Assembly (NCBI GenBank): GCA_023384105.1
Contig: JAHDXR010000006.1
Coordinates: 62,001 to 126,000 of the forward strand
Direction of reading: 5' to 3'
Length of the DNA stretch: 64,000 nucleotides
Source of the DNA: Hyphomonadaceae bacterium
GTDB lineage: Bacteria > Pseudomonadota > Alphaproteobacteria > Caulobacterales > Aquidulcibacteraceae
In this document: piece by piece, positions 9,982-19,193 of the stretch
How the letters are laid out: every line of letters starts with the position of its first letter
How positions within the stretch are numbered: the first letter of the stretch is position 1
The notes under the pieces: model-generated
What the model saw: only the letters and a program-made list of their open reading frames with translations
Told to the model about the DNA's origin: nothing
The model's database searches: none
Program-made: the position numbers and the translations under genes

Positions 9982-10989
9982 TCACGGCGCGCTCCGCGAC
10001 ACGTCGATCAGCTTCTCCAGCGCTTCGCGCGCTGCGCCGCTGTCGATGCTGTGTTCGGCCATGGGCCAAGCCTCCGGAACGTCCTTGGCGCGCCCGGCCA
10101 CGACCAGCGCGCCGGCGGCGTTGAGGATCACCGCCTTGCGATGTCCGGGCCGGCCGCCGCCGCCGAGCAGCGCGCGCAGCTCTGCGGCGTTTTCCTCGGC
10201 CGTGCCGCCGCGAAGGTCGGGATCGACGTCCGCGGCCATTGTCGCCGTCACCCGCGTGATCGCGCCGCCGTCGAGGATGGCGACGGTGTTGGCGTCGGCG
10301 TGAGCGGCGGACAGCTCGTCCAATCCGCCTGCGCCGTGCACCGCCCACGCTTTCTCGGCGCCGAGCGCTTTCAGCGCGCCCGCGACGGGCTCCAGAAAAT
10401 CCGCGCTGAACACGCCGATCAGCTGGCGCTTCACGCCGGCCGGGTTGGAGAGCGGGCCGAGCAGGTTGAAGATCGTGCGCTGGCCCAGTTCGCGCCGCGC
10501 CTGCGCCACGTGGCGCATCGCCGGATGGTGGTTCTGCGCAAACAGAAACGCGACGCTTGCTTCGCGCAGGCAGCGCTCCAGCGTTGGCACGTCGCCGGTG
10601 AGCTTCACGTCCAGCGCCTCCAGCACGTCGGCCGCGCCGGACCTCGAACTCATCGCCCGGTTGCCGTGCTTGGCCACCGGCGCGCCGCAGCCCGCGACCA
10701 CGAACGCCACCGCGGTCGAGATGTTCAGCGTCTGCGCGCCGTCGCCGCCGGTGCCGCACACGTCGATCGCGTCCGCCGGCGCCGCCACCCGCAGCATGCG
10801 CGAGCGCAGCGCCCGCGCGCCGCCGGCGATCCAGGCCGGATCGCTCATGCGCGGAATGGTGAGCGCGAGGAAGCGCTTGATCTCGTCATGCGGCGCTCGC
10901 CCGTCCATGATCTCGGCGAACGCCGCGTCGATCTCGGCCACGTCGAGATCGCCCGTTTCCAGCTTCGCGTTCAACTCGGCGAGGCTCAT
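9982..10989 (-). CDS. trpD: Anthranilate phosphoribosyltransferase
   Basis: 335-residue enzyme transferring phosphoribosyl from PRPP to anthranilate, the second step of tryptophan synthesis. The PRPP-binding signature [17 protein letters not shown] is present with GTGGDG at residues 79-84, followed by [21 protein letters not shown]-type sequence that binds anthranilate. Length is normal for the family. Its ATG overlaps the trpG stop (ATGA), so the two are translationally coupled; trpC follows on the same strand after a 70-base hairpin-bearing gap. Confidence 0.96.
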   Translation of the reverse strand: MSLAELNAKLETGDLDVAEIDAAFAEIMDGRAPHDEIKRFLALTIPRMSDPAWIAGGARALRSRMLRVAAPADAIDVCGTGGDGAQTLNISTAVAFVVAGCGAPVAKHGNRAMSSRSGAADVLEALDVKLTGDVPTLERCLREASVAFLFAQNHHPAMRHVAQARRELGQRTIFNLLGPLSNPAGVKRQLIGVFSADFLEPVAGALKALGAEKAWAVHGAGGLDELSAAHADANTVAILDGGAITRVTATMAADVDPDLRGGTAEENAAELRALLGGGGRPGHRKAVILNAAGALVVAGRAKDVPEAWPMAEHSIDSGAAREALEKLIDVSRSAP

Positions 10990-11561
10990 CGCACGCCCGC
11001 CGCGCTCAGGAAGTTGCCGATGATGGCGTGGCCGTGTTCGGAGGCGATCGACTCGGGGTGGAACTGCACGCCGAACACGGGCCGGCTCTTGTGCGAGAGG
11101 CCCATCACTTCGCCGTCGGCGGTTTCCGCATCGATATTGAGCACGTCGGGAAACGTCTCGCGCTTCACCGCCAGCGAGTGATAGCGCGTCGCCTTGAACG
11201 GGGAGGGCAGGCCACGGAAGAGGCCGCCCTGCCGGTGCGTGACGTCCGAAACCTTGCCGTGCATGATCTCTCTCGCGCGCACCACCTCGCCGCCGAAGGC
11301 CTGTCCCATCGCCTGGTGGCCGAGGCAGACGCCGAGGATCGGCAGATCCGCCGGCGCACGCGCCAGGAAGTCGAGGCAGATGCCGGCTTCGTTCGGCGTG
11401 CAGGGTCCCGGCGAGAGGATCACCGCCTTGGGCTTGCGCTTCAGCACCGCTTCGACGCTCAGCGCATCGTTGCGGTGCACCTCCGTGGGCGCGCCGAAGT
11501 CTTCGACGTAATGGACGAGGTTGTAGACGAAGCTGTCGTAATTATCGATGACGAGGATCAT
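10986..11561 (-). CDS. trpG: Anthranilate synthase component II (glutamine amidotransferase)
   Basis: 191-residue class I glutamine amidotransferase that feeds ammonia to TrpE for anthranilate formation. The catalytic triad is visible: Cys79 in GVCLGHQ, His168 and Glu170 in FHPES. The N-terminus ILVIDNYDSFVYNLVHY is typical of TrpG/PabA, so a dual role in folate synthesis is possible. Overlaps trpD by 4 bases. Its partner trpE lies 0.7 kb upstream, separated by a toxin-antitoxin pair and a 155-base leader region, so trpGDC probably has its own promoter. Confidence 0.95.
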   Translation of the reverse strand: MILVIDNYDSFVYNLVHYVEDFGAPTEVHRNDALSVEAVLKRKPKAVILSPGPCTPNEAGICLDFLARAPADLPILGVCLGHQAMGQAFGGEVVRAREIMHGKVSDVTHRQGGLFRGLPSPFKATRYHSLAVKRETFPDVLNIDAETADGEVMGLSHKSRPVFGVQFHPESIASEHGHAIIGNFLSAAGVR

Positions 11562-11598
11562 GGAAGTCCGGCCTTGAGGCTCAAACGAACGAAGGGGG

Positions 11599-11649
11599 TC
11601 AGTCGCGTTCGTTCGCGCGCCATCGTGCGGAGAGAATCCGGATCGTCAT
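11599..11649 (-). promoter_or_regulatory. Possible trp leader peptide with adjacent hairpin
   Basis: In the leader of trpGDC a short ORF (ATG at 11649, TGA ending at 11599) would encode MTIRILSARWRANERD with one Trp codon. It overlaps an inverted repeat AACGAACG/CGTTCGTT on the minus strand (about 11580-11611) with a 13-base loop. The arrangement recalls an attenuator, but there is a single Trp codon, no T tract after the hairpin and no clear Shine-Dalgarno, so this is only a weak candidate. Confidence 0.25.
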
Positions 11650-11716
11650 TGCAGACGCACCTTAGCCGAAAATCCGCGGGTGCAAACAGGCTTCGCCTCA
11701 GACAAGCCATGCCGGA

Positions 11717-11994
11717 TCAGCGATCCTGAGCCGTGTGGTACACGGCGAGGATGTCGATCGTGTCGCCGTCCGCCCTGTAAACGATGACGTACGGCGCGTT
11801 GCGCACGGAAAGTTCACGCACGCCCGGCTCGATGCTCGGGCGGCCGATATCGCCCAATCGCTTCAGGCTTTCGGCGGCGGCGCGGATGCGTGCGACGGTT
11901 TTCCACGCTCCAGCTCCCTCAGCCAGTCGTGGTAGCGCCTGAGATAAGCCAGCGCGGGGGCGCGCCATCGCACCCGCCGCAAGGCCCGCGTCAT
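11717..11994 (-). pseudogene. RelE/ParE-family toxin, frameshifted
   Basis: Remains of a ParE-type toxin, the mRNA-interferase/gyrase-poison superfamily partner of the antitoxin just upstream. The ATG at 11994 overlaps the antitoxin stop (ATGA) and opens MTRALRRVRWRAPALAYLRRY...WLRELERGK. The family-typical second half, TVARIRAAAESLKRLGDIGRP...RELSVRNAPYVIVYRADGDTIDILAVYH, is in another frame and ends at 11717. Joining them needs one extra base (or a -1 slip) at the run of four A (minus strand; 11902-11899), restoring a 92-residue protein of normal size. Either an inactivating deletion, a sequencing error in a homopolymer, or a -1 frameshift site; an inactivated toxin is the simplest reading. 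Confidence 0.75.
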
Positions 11995-12212
11995 GCGGAG
12001 AGGCGTTTGAAGAATTCCTCGACCTCGGCGTCCGAGGCGAGCGGGCCGGGGTCAGCCAGCCGCCGACGCAGGTCGGCCGCCTGTTCGTCGTTTAACGACG
12101 TCTCGGGATGGAGATCGCCATGAAACAGCGTTTCGATGATCTCCGCGATCTCTTCGCGGCGCGGCGCCGGCAGCTTCTCAAGCGCGGCGGACACCCGTTC
12201 GAACTTGCCCAT
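11991..12212 (-). CDS. Antitoxin of a ParE-type toxin-antitoxin pair
   Basis: 73-residue protein, MGKFERVSAALEKLPAPRRE at the N-terminus and DAEVEEFFKRLSA at the C-terminus, the pattern of small antitoxins that precede RelE/ParE toxins; predicted to be mostly helical. The frame is open to 12227, but ATG 12212 has the Shine-Dalgarno GAGGACGG 5-7 bases upstream. The stop overlaps the toxin ATG by 4 bases, the standard TA arrangement. The pair sits between trpE and trpG, splitting the tryptophan genes. The exact antitoxin family is not recognised from sequence alone. Confidence 0.75.
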   Translation of the reverse strand: MGKFERVSAALEKLPAPRREEIAEIIETLFHGDLHPETSLNDEQAADLRRRLADPGPLASDAEVEEFFKRLSA

Positions 12213-12257
12213 CGTGACCGTCCTCAATGTTCAGGATAACGCCAACCGGGGGATGTT

Positions 12258-13802
12258 TCAAACGTATCGCCACGCCTCGGACGCCGCCCGGAACAGCGCC
12301 CGCGACTTGTGCAGCGTCTCCTGCAGTTCGAGTTCGGGATCGCTGTCGAGCACCACGCCACCGCCGGCCTGGGCGTAAAGCACGCCGTCTTTAACGATGG
12401 CGGTGCGCAGCGCGATGCAGGTGTCCATGTCGCCGCCGGCCCCGAAATAGCCGACGCCCCCGGCATAGACGCCGCGCTTGTGCTTCTCGACCTCGTTGAT
12501 GATCTCCATCGCCCGGATTTTCGGCGCGCCGGTGACGGTGCCGTGCGGGAAGCCCGCGAGCAGGGCGTCGAGCGCGCCGAGGCCCTCGGCGAGTTCGCCT
12601 TCGACGTTGGAGACGATGTGCATCACGTGGCTGTAGCGCTCGATGGTGAACGCCTCGGTGACGCGCACATGCTTCGAGCCGGCGCCGGCCGCCGCAGCGT
12701 TATTGCCGTCGTCGCCGCCGCGCCGGGCCACCCGGCCCAGATCGTTGCGGGCGAGGTCGACCAGCATCAGGTGCTCGGCCCGCTCCTTGGGATCGGCGAG
12801 CAAATCCTTCTCCAGCGCCTGGTCTTCCGCCGGCGTCGCCCCGCGCGGGCGGGTGCCGGCGATCGGACGGATGGTGATGGTCTCGCCGCGCTTGCGCACC
12901 AGGATTTCCGGGCTTGAGCCGACCACGGCGAAATCGGCGAAGTTGAGATAGTAGAGGAAGGGCGACGGGTTCATCCGCCGCAGCGACCGGTAGAGCGCAA
13001 ACGCCGGCGCCTCGAACGGCGCCGAGAAGCGCTGGCTCGGCACCACTTGGAAGATGTCGCCCGCCCGCGCGTAGTCCTGGCACGTGCGCACCAGCGCGCG
13101 GTATTCCTCCGGCGTCGTGTTCGACTGCGGCTCGACCGGCCCGCTCGGTTGCGCCGGCGCCTTTGCGCGCGGAACGGAGCGGTCCAGCAGCCGCGCCGCG
13201 CGCTCGAGCTGGATCACTGCCGCGTCGTAGGCCTGCGCCGCGCTTTGCCCGGAACGCTTGCGCGCCGGCGTCACCAGCGTGATCTCGCTGGTGACGTTGT
13301 CGAACACGGCGACGATAGTCGGCCGCAGCAGCAGCGCGTCGGGCGTGCCGATCGGGTCGGGCGCGTGCTCCGGCAGGCGCTCGATGAAGCGGATCATGTC
13401 GTAGCCGAGATAGCCGAACAGGCCCGCCGCCATCGGCGGCAGCGGCGCCGGCAGGTCGAGCGCCGAGCGGTCGAGCAGCTTGCGCAGGCTTTTCAGCGGC
13501 GCGTCCCGCTGCGGCCGGAAGGCGCTGTCGGCGAAGCCGCCGCGGCTGGTCTCGGCGCGGCCGTTCTTCACCCGCCAGACCAGGTCGGGCTTCAAGCCGA
13601 TGATCGAGAAGCGGCCGCGGAAATCGCCGCCCTGCACGCTTTCGAGCAGAAACGAGCCCGGCTTGTCGGCGCCGAACTTCAGCAGCGCGCCGACCGGCGT
13701 CTCCAGATCGCTGACCCGGCGAATCCAGACCACGCCGCCGCCGCGCTCGTAGGCGGCGGCGAACTCGTCACGCGGCGGCTGAACCTCACCCGTCGACGTC
13801 AT
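12258..13802 (-). CDS. trpE: Anthranilate synthase component I
   Basis: 514-residue chorismate-binding enzyme making anthranilate with ammonia from TrpG. The N-terminal domain carries the Trp feedback region (FLLESVQGG, residues 52-60); the catalytic domain shows IRPIAGTRPRG (311-320), ERAEHLMLVDLARND (340-353), ERYSHVMHIVS and GTVTGAPKIRAMEII. Odd: between GRVAR and VRVTEAF, where relatives have only a few residues, there is an Ala/Gly/Asn-rich insertion of about 18 residues (361-378; 12669-12722). The ATG overlaps the ppiD stop (ATGA), so trpE is translated from the ppiD message. Confidence 0.96.
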   Translation of the reverse strand: MTSTGEVQPPRDEFAAAYERGGGVVWIRRVSDLETPVGALLKFGADKPGSFLLESVQGGDFRGRFSIIGLKPDLVWRVKNGRAETSRGGFADSAFRPQRDAPLKSLRKLLDRSALDLPAPLPPMAAGLFGYLGYDMIRFIERLPEHAPDPIGTPDALLLRPTIVAVFDNVTSEITLVTPARKRSGQSAAQAYDAAVIQLERAARLLDRSVPRAKAPAQPSGPVEPQSNTTPEEYRALVRTCQDYARAGDIFQVVPSQRFSAPFEAPAFALYRSLRRMNPSPFLYYLNFADFAVVGSSPEILVRKRGETITIRPIAGTRPRGATPAEDQALEKDLLADPKERAEHLMLVDLARNDLGRVARRGGDDGNNAAAAGAGSKHVRVTEAFTIERYSHVMHIVSNVEGELAEGLGALDALLAGFPHGTVTGAPKIRAMEIINEVEKHKRGVYAGGVGYFGAGGDMDTCIALRTAIVKDGVLYAQAGGGVVLDSDPELELQETLHKSRALFRAASEAWRYV

Positions 13803-15703
13803 TGCGCCTCGTCGCCGGAGCGCGCCTGGAACGTGCGTTCGAGCAGGGCCGCGTTGCGGCGTACGCGGGCGTCGGCGACGATCTGATCCTGCAGCGCGTC
13901 GCCGAGACTGTCGGCGATATCCTGCTGGAACTGCGCCCGCGCCGCTTCGACCAGCTGCGGCGCCGTCGCCGGATCGGGGCGGTGGATGCTCTCGACCTGC
14001 GCGACCAGCGCGGCGGCGCCGTCCGCGCGCGTGTCGGAAACCACCGCGCCCTGCGCGGCGGCGAAGATCTGCGCCGGCAGGCCCCGCGCCGGAATCTGCG
14101 ACGCCGCCTGGCGGTTGACCGATTGCGAACTCACCCGAACGATGAAGCCGTTGGCGCGCGCCGCTTGCGCAAACGATTGGCCGCCTTCGACCGCGGCCGT
14201 CATGGCCGCCGCGCGGTCGCGCAAACGGCGGGCGACTTCGCGGGCCTGATAGATGCGGACGAGATCGTCGCGCACGTCGGCGAGCGGGCGAACGGTGGCG
14301 GGAATGACCCGGTCGACGGCGACGATCACGTCGGCGTTCTGCGCGGGAATGAAGTCGCTCGCTTCGCCTTCGGGCGTCTGGAACGCGGTCTGCAGCGCAT
14401 CCTCAAGCCCGGCGACCGCTTCGACCGGCTCGCCCTGCGGGTCGCGTCCGCCTTCCTCGACCGCGGGGACCGTGACCACGGGCAGGCCGGCCTGGCGCGC
14501 GGCTTCGACGATGCCGGCGCCGCCGGCGCGCGCTTCCTCGAACGCGCCGATGGCGGCGTTGAGCAGATCGGCGGCTTCGTCGTGGGCGATGGCGTCGCGA
14601 ATCTGCGTGCGAAGCTCCTGCAGGTTCGGTTCGACCGGCGGCGTGATCTGATCGACGCGGACCACGACCCAGGGCGTAAGCTGGCCTTGCACCGCGCGGG
14701 CGGCGCCGCGCTCCTGGCTGAACACGGCCGCGGCGATGCGCGCATCCGGGACCTCGTCGCGCGTCTGGTTCTCGCCGCGCCCGAGCTGCAGGCCAAGAGC
14801 GGCCGCAACGGCTTCCGGCGCCTCCCCGCGCGACAGCCGCGCGGCGGCGTCGTTCGCCTGCGCCTGGTTCTGCGCCGAGAGGCGCACATAGCTGCGCCGC
14901 TCGGGCTGCACCAGCGACGCGCGGCGTGCGTCGATTTCCTGCTCCAGGCGCTCTTCCGGCACGCTCACGCGCGCGGTGAAGTCTTCCGGCCGGGCGTAGA
15001 CCAGCGTGAGGGCGCGGAATTCCGGCACCCGCAGCTGCTCCTGCAGTTCTTCGTAGAGGGTCTGGATCTGTGCGTCGTTCGGGGACGGGATCTGTCCCGC
15101 CACGGACGCCGGCGCTTCCGCGATGCTGACGACGCGGGTCTCGGTTTCGTATGCGAAGGCGAGTTCGCCGAAGCTGGACGGCGCGCGCACGCCGGAAACA
15201 AGCGTGCCCATTAGCATGCGCGTCGACAGCTCGTCGCGGATTTCCGCTTCGAATTCGGGCCGGCGATAGCTCATCTGCTGCAGGAACTGCGCATAGGCGC
15301 CTTCGTCGAAGCTGCCGGTGATCGGGTTGATGACGCCGGGAATGTTGCGGATGTAGTCGGCGACCTGGGCGTCGCTGGCGTCGACGCCGCGTTTTTGCGC
15401 GTACGCGGCCAGCGCTTCGCGGGCGATCATCGATTCCAGCAGCCGCTGATGCAGGCCGGCCTGGATCGCCTCCTGCTGCGAGATGTTCTGCCCGTTGCGG
15501 CGCTGTTGCTGCAGCGTGAGCTGGAGTTCGCGCGTAAGCTCCGGCGGCGTGATCTCGCGCCCGGCGACGCTGACCAGCGCGTTCGAAGGCGCAAAACTGA
15601 GCCCGCCGCTCGGGATCAGGAACAGCACCGTCGCGGCGCCGATCAGCAGGATGATGATCGTGGCGACCGCGCCCCGCGTCAGTTTTCTAAATTGCAGCAG
15701 CAT
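13799..15703 (-). CDS. ppiD: PpiD/SurA-type periplasmic peptidyl-prolyl isomerase
   Basis: 634-residue membrane-anchored chaperone/parvulin of the PpiD family (SurA_N_3 plus PPIC-type rotamase domains) that assists folding of proteins emerging from the Sec translocon. The N-terminus MLLQFRKLTRGAVATIIILLIGAA has one transmembrane anchor at residues 12-31, followed by VSVAGREITPPELTREL, the SurA-like N-domain. The parvulin domain (about 250-370) is divergent, so isomerase activity may be weak. The frame is open upstream to 16546, but that overlaps tpiA antisense; ATG 15703 is chosen because it starts the anchor and follows a promoter at 15733-15761. Confidence 0.88.
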   Translation of the reverse strand: MLLQFRKLTRGAVATIIILLIGAATVLFLIPSGGLSFAPSNALVSVAGREITPPELTRELQLTLQQQRRNGQNISQQEAIQAGLHQRLLESMIAREALAAYAQKRGVDASDAQVADYIRNIPGVINPITGSFDEGAYAQFLQQMSYRRPEFEAEIRDELSTRMLMGTLVSGVRAPSSFGELAFAYETETRVVSIAEAPASVAGQIPSPNDAQIQTLYEELQEQLRVPEFRALTLVYARPEDFTARVSVPEERLEQEIDARRASLVQPERRSYVRLSAQNQAQANDAAARLSRGEAPEAVAAALGLQLGRGENQTRDEVPDARIAAAVFSQERGAARAVQGQLTPWVVVRVDQITPPVEPNLQELRTQIRDAIAHDEAADLLNAAIGAFEEARAGGAGIVEAARQAGLPVVTVPAVEEGGRDPQGEPVEAVAGLEDALQTAFQTPEGEASDFIPAQNADVIVAVDRVIPATVRPLADVRDDLVRIYQAREVARRLRDRAAAMTAAVEGGQSFAQAARANGFIVRVSSQSVNRQAASQIPARGLPAQIFAAAQGAVVSDTRADGAAALVAQVESIHRPDPATAPQLVEAARAQFQQDIADSLGDALQDQIVADARVRRNAALLERTFQARSGDEAQ

Positions 15704-15732
15704 GTCGCCGTCCGTTATGCGTGAGGCGGCGG

Positions 15733-15761
15733 ACAATAGGGGCGCCCCCCAGCCGGGGCAA
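15733..15761 (-). promoter_or_regulatory. Promoter of ppiD-trpE
   Basis: Minus strand: -35 TTGCCC (15761-15756), exactly 17 bases, -10 TATTGT (15738-15733), 30 bases upstream of the ppiD ATG. The same TTGCCC-N17-TAT pattern occurs before rpmF. Confidence 0.65.
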
Positions 15762-15802
15762 TCGCTACCGCTCGCTTGATCAGCAGCTCCGGGGGAGGAC
15801 GT

Positions 15803-16561
15803 ATGGCCGCGCGCAAACCGCTTATCGCTGGCAATTGGAAGATGTTCGGCCGGCAGGCGAGCCTCAGCGAAATCAAGGCGCTGTGGGAGAGCGTCGGGCG
15901 CGCGGCGGGCGGCGTCGACGCCCTGATCTGCCCGCCGGCCTGCTATATCGGCCAGGCGGCCTGGGCGGCAAAGGGAACCGGCGTGCTGATCGGCGCCCAG
16001 GATTGCAGCGCCGTCCAGGACGACAGCGCCCGCACCGGCGAGATCAGCGCCGCGATGCTGGCCGATGCGGGCGCCCGCTACGTCATCGTCGGCCATTCCG
16101 AGCGCCGCTCGCTGCACGGAGAGTCGAGCGAACTGGTCCGCCGCAAGGCGGAAGCCGCGCTGGCGGCGGGGCTGACGCCGATTGTCTGCGTGGGCGAAAC
16201 CGAGGCCGAACGGACCGCCGGCCGGGTGGCCGAAGTGGTCGGCGGCCAGGTCCGCGACAGCGTGCCGGACGGGAATGCCGGCGTCGTCGTCGCTTACGAG
16301 CCGGTTTGGGCGATCGGCGGCAGCAGCACCCCGACCGTGGCGGAAATCGCCGAGGTCCATGCCGTGGTCCGGGGAACCCTGGCCGAGCGGTTCGGCGATC
16401 GGGCGAACGCCACCCGTATCCTTTATGGCGGTTCCGTCGGCCCCAAGAACGCGGCCGAGATTTTCGCGGCGGAGGGGGTGGACGGGGCGCTGGTGGGACG
16501 CGCGAGCCTCAAGGCGGCGGATTTCGCCGCCATAATTCTGGGTCATCCAGCTGCGAAGTGA
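15803..16561 (+). CDS. tpiA: Triosephosphate isomerase
   Basis: Interconverts dihydroxyacetone phosphate and glyceraldehyde-3-phosphate. 252-residue TIM barrel with all active-site residues: Asn11 and Lys13 (GNWKM), His98 (GHSERR) and Glu166 (AYEPVWAIG), plus the phosphate-gripping loop and YGGSVGPKN. ATG 15803 follows a strong GGGGGAGGAC Shine-Dalgarno 2-3 bases after its end; an upstream TTG at 15776 is less likely. Divergent from ppiD; secG follows after 113 bases. Confidence 0.97.
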   Translation: MAARKPLIAGNWKMFGRQASLSEIKALWESVGRAAGGVDALICPPACYIGQAAWAAKGTGVLIGAQDCSAVQDDSARTGEISAAMLADAGARYVIVGHSERRSLHGESSELVRRKAEAALAAGLTPIVCVGETEAERTAGRVAEVVGGQVRDSVPDGNAGVVVAYEPVWAIGGSSTPTVAEIAEVHAVVRGTLAERFGDRANATRILYGGSVGPKNAAEIFAAEGVDGALVGRASLKAADFAAIILGHPAAK

Positions 16562-16674
16562 GGATGGCCAGCGCCGCTCTGGCGTTTAGACTGCGCCTCG
16601 GCTATTGAGCGCCCTTTCGCGCGCGCCCATGTGCAAGGCGCCGGCGCGGCGGCGTGTGGGAGACGGGCAGAGAC

Positions 16675-17418
16675 ATGGAAGTCGTCGTACTCAGCATTCA
16701 CCTGCTCGTCTGCATCTGCCTGATCGGCTTGGTTTTGTTGCAGCGCTCGGAAGGCGGCGCGCTCGGCATGGGCGGCGGCGGAGGCGGCGCGCTGATGAGC
16801 GGCCGCGGCGCGGCCGACGCCCTGGCGAAGATGACCCAGGTGGCGGGCGGCTTCTTTCTGGTGACCTCGCTGGGCCTGACCGTGCTGTCCGGCGCCGGCG
16901 CATCCACGGCGCCGGGGATCGATTTCAGCACGCCGGCGCGCACCGCTCCGGCCGCGACGCCGGCCCCGGCGACCACGGCCCCGGCCGAGCAGCCGCCGGC
17001 CGAGACCCGCCCGGATCCGACCCAGAGCAGTGCGCCGGCCACAACCCAGCTCGCCTCCGTCGTGTCGCCGCCGGAAGCGGCCGCGGCCACGCCGCCGCCG
17101 GCCGAGACCCGCGCCGCGCCGCTGAGCGGAACGCGCCCGGCCGCGCCCCCGCCGGCGACGACCCGCCAGGCCGCCGCGACCCCGGCTTCGGCGACGACAA
17201 CGCCGCCGCGCAGCGCTGCCGCCACGTCCCGTTCGGCGCCCGCAACGACCGCGCCGGCCCCGGCCGCCGCAGCCGACCGCCCGCTGCTGCTGCCCAACAC
17301 GTCGGGCGCGGTGAGCGGGATTACGCTCGATGACGAGGCGTCCGCGCCCGAATCGATTGAAATTGGCAACGGACTGGAAGCCGTCCGGCGCGATCAGCGC
17401 GCCGGCCCCGATCAATAA
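16675..17418 (+). CDS. secG: SecG translocase subunit with long low-complexity tail
   Basis: Small membrane subunit of the SecYEG protein export channel. Residues 1-80 are a standard SecG: two transmembrane helices (about 2-20 and 54-72) around QRSEGGALGMGGGGGG. After residue 80 comes a tail of about 165 residues made almost only of Ala, Pro and Thr with scattered Arg, ending in a short conserved-looking acidic segment (SGITLDDEASAPESIE). Usual SecG is 75-130 residues, so 247 is very long. The frame opens at 16654, but ATG 16675 begins the first helix. Lies between tpiA and pyrG, its usual place in alphaproteobacteria. Confidence 0.9.
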   Translation: MEVVVLSIHLLVCICLIGLVLLQRSEGGALGMGGGGGGALMSGRGAADALAKMTQVAGGFFLVTSLGLTVLSGAGASTAPGIDFSTPARTAPAATPAPATTAPAEQPPAETRPDPTQSSAPATTQLASVVSPPEAAAATPPPAETRAAPLSGTRPAAPPPATTRQAAATPASATTTPPRSAAATSRSAPATTAPAPAAAADRPLLLPNTSGAVSGITLDDEASAPESIEIGNGLEAVRRDQRAGPDQ

Positions 17419-17453
17419 GCGCGCATAAGGCGGGCTGGGGCGGACGCGGCTGA

Positions 17454-19100
<1,647 letters not shown>

Positions 19101-19193
19101 GGCCAATCGTGAATTGATATCCGACAAGCGCCGGTTAAGCTCGGCGCAAGTGTCGGCTTGGCTATCGCGCCGTCCGCGCGGGGAGGGGAAACC

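Noticed and set aside
16562-16674. Gap between tpiA and secG as a possible RNA gene
   Set aside because: No tRNA-like or terminator structure found; simply a spacer or promoter region.
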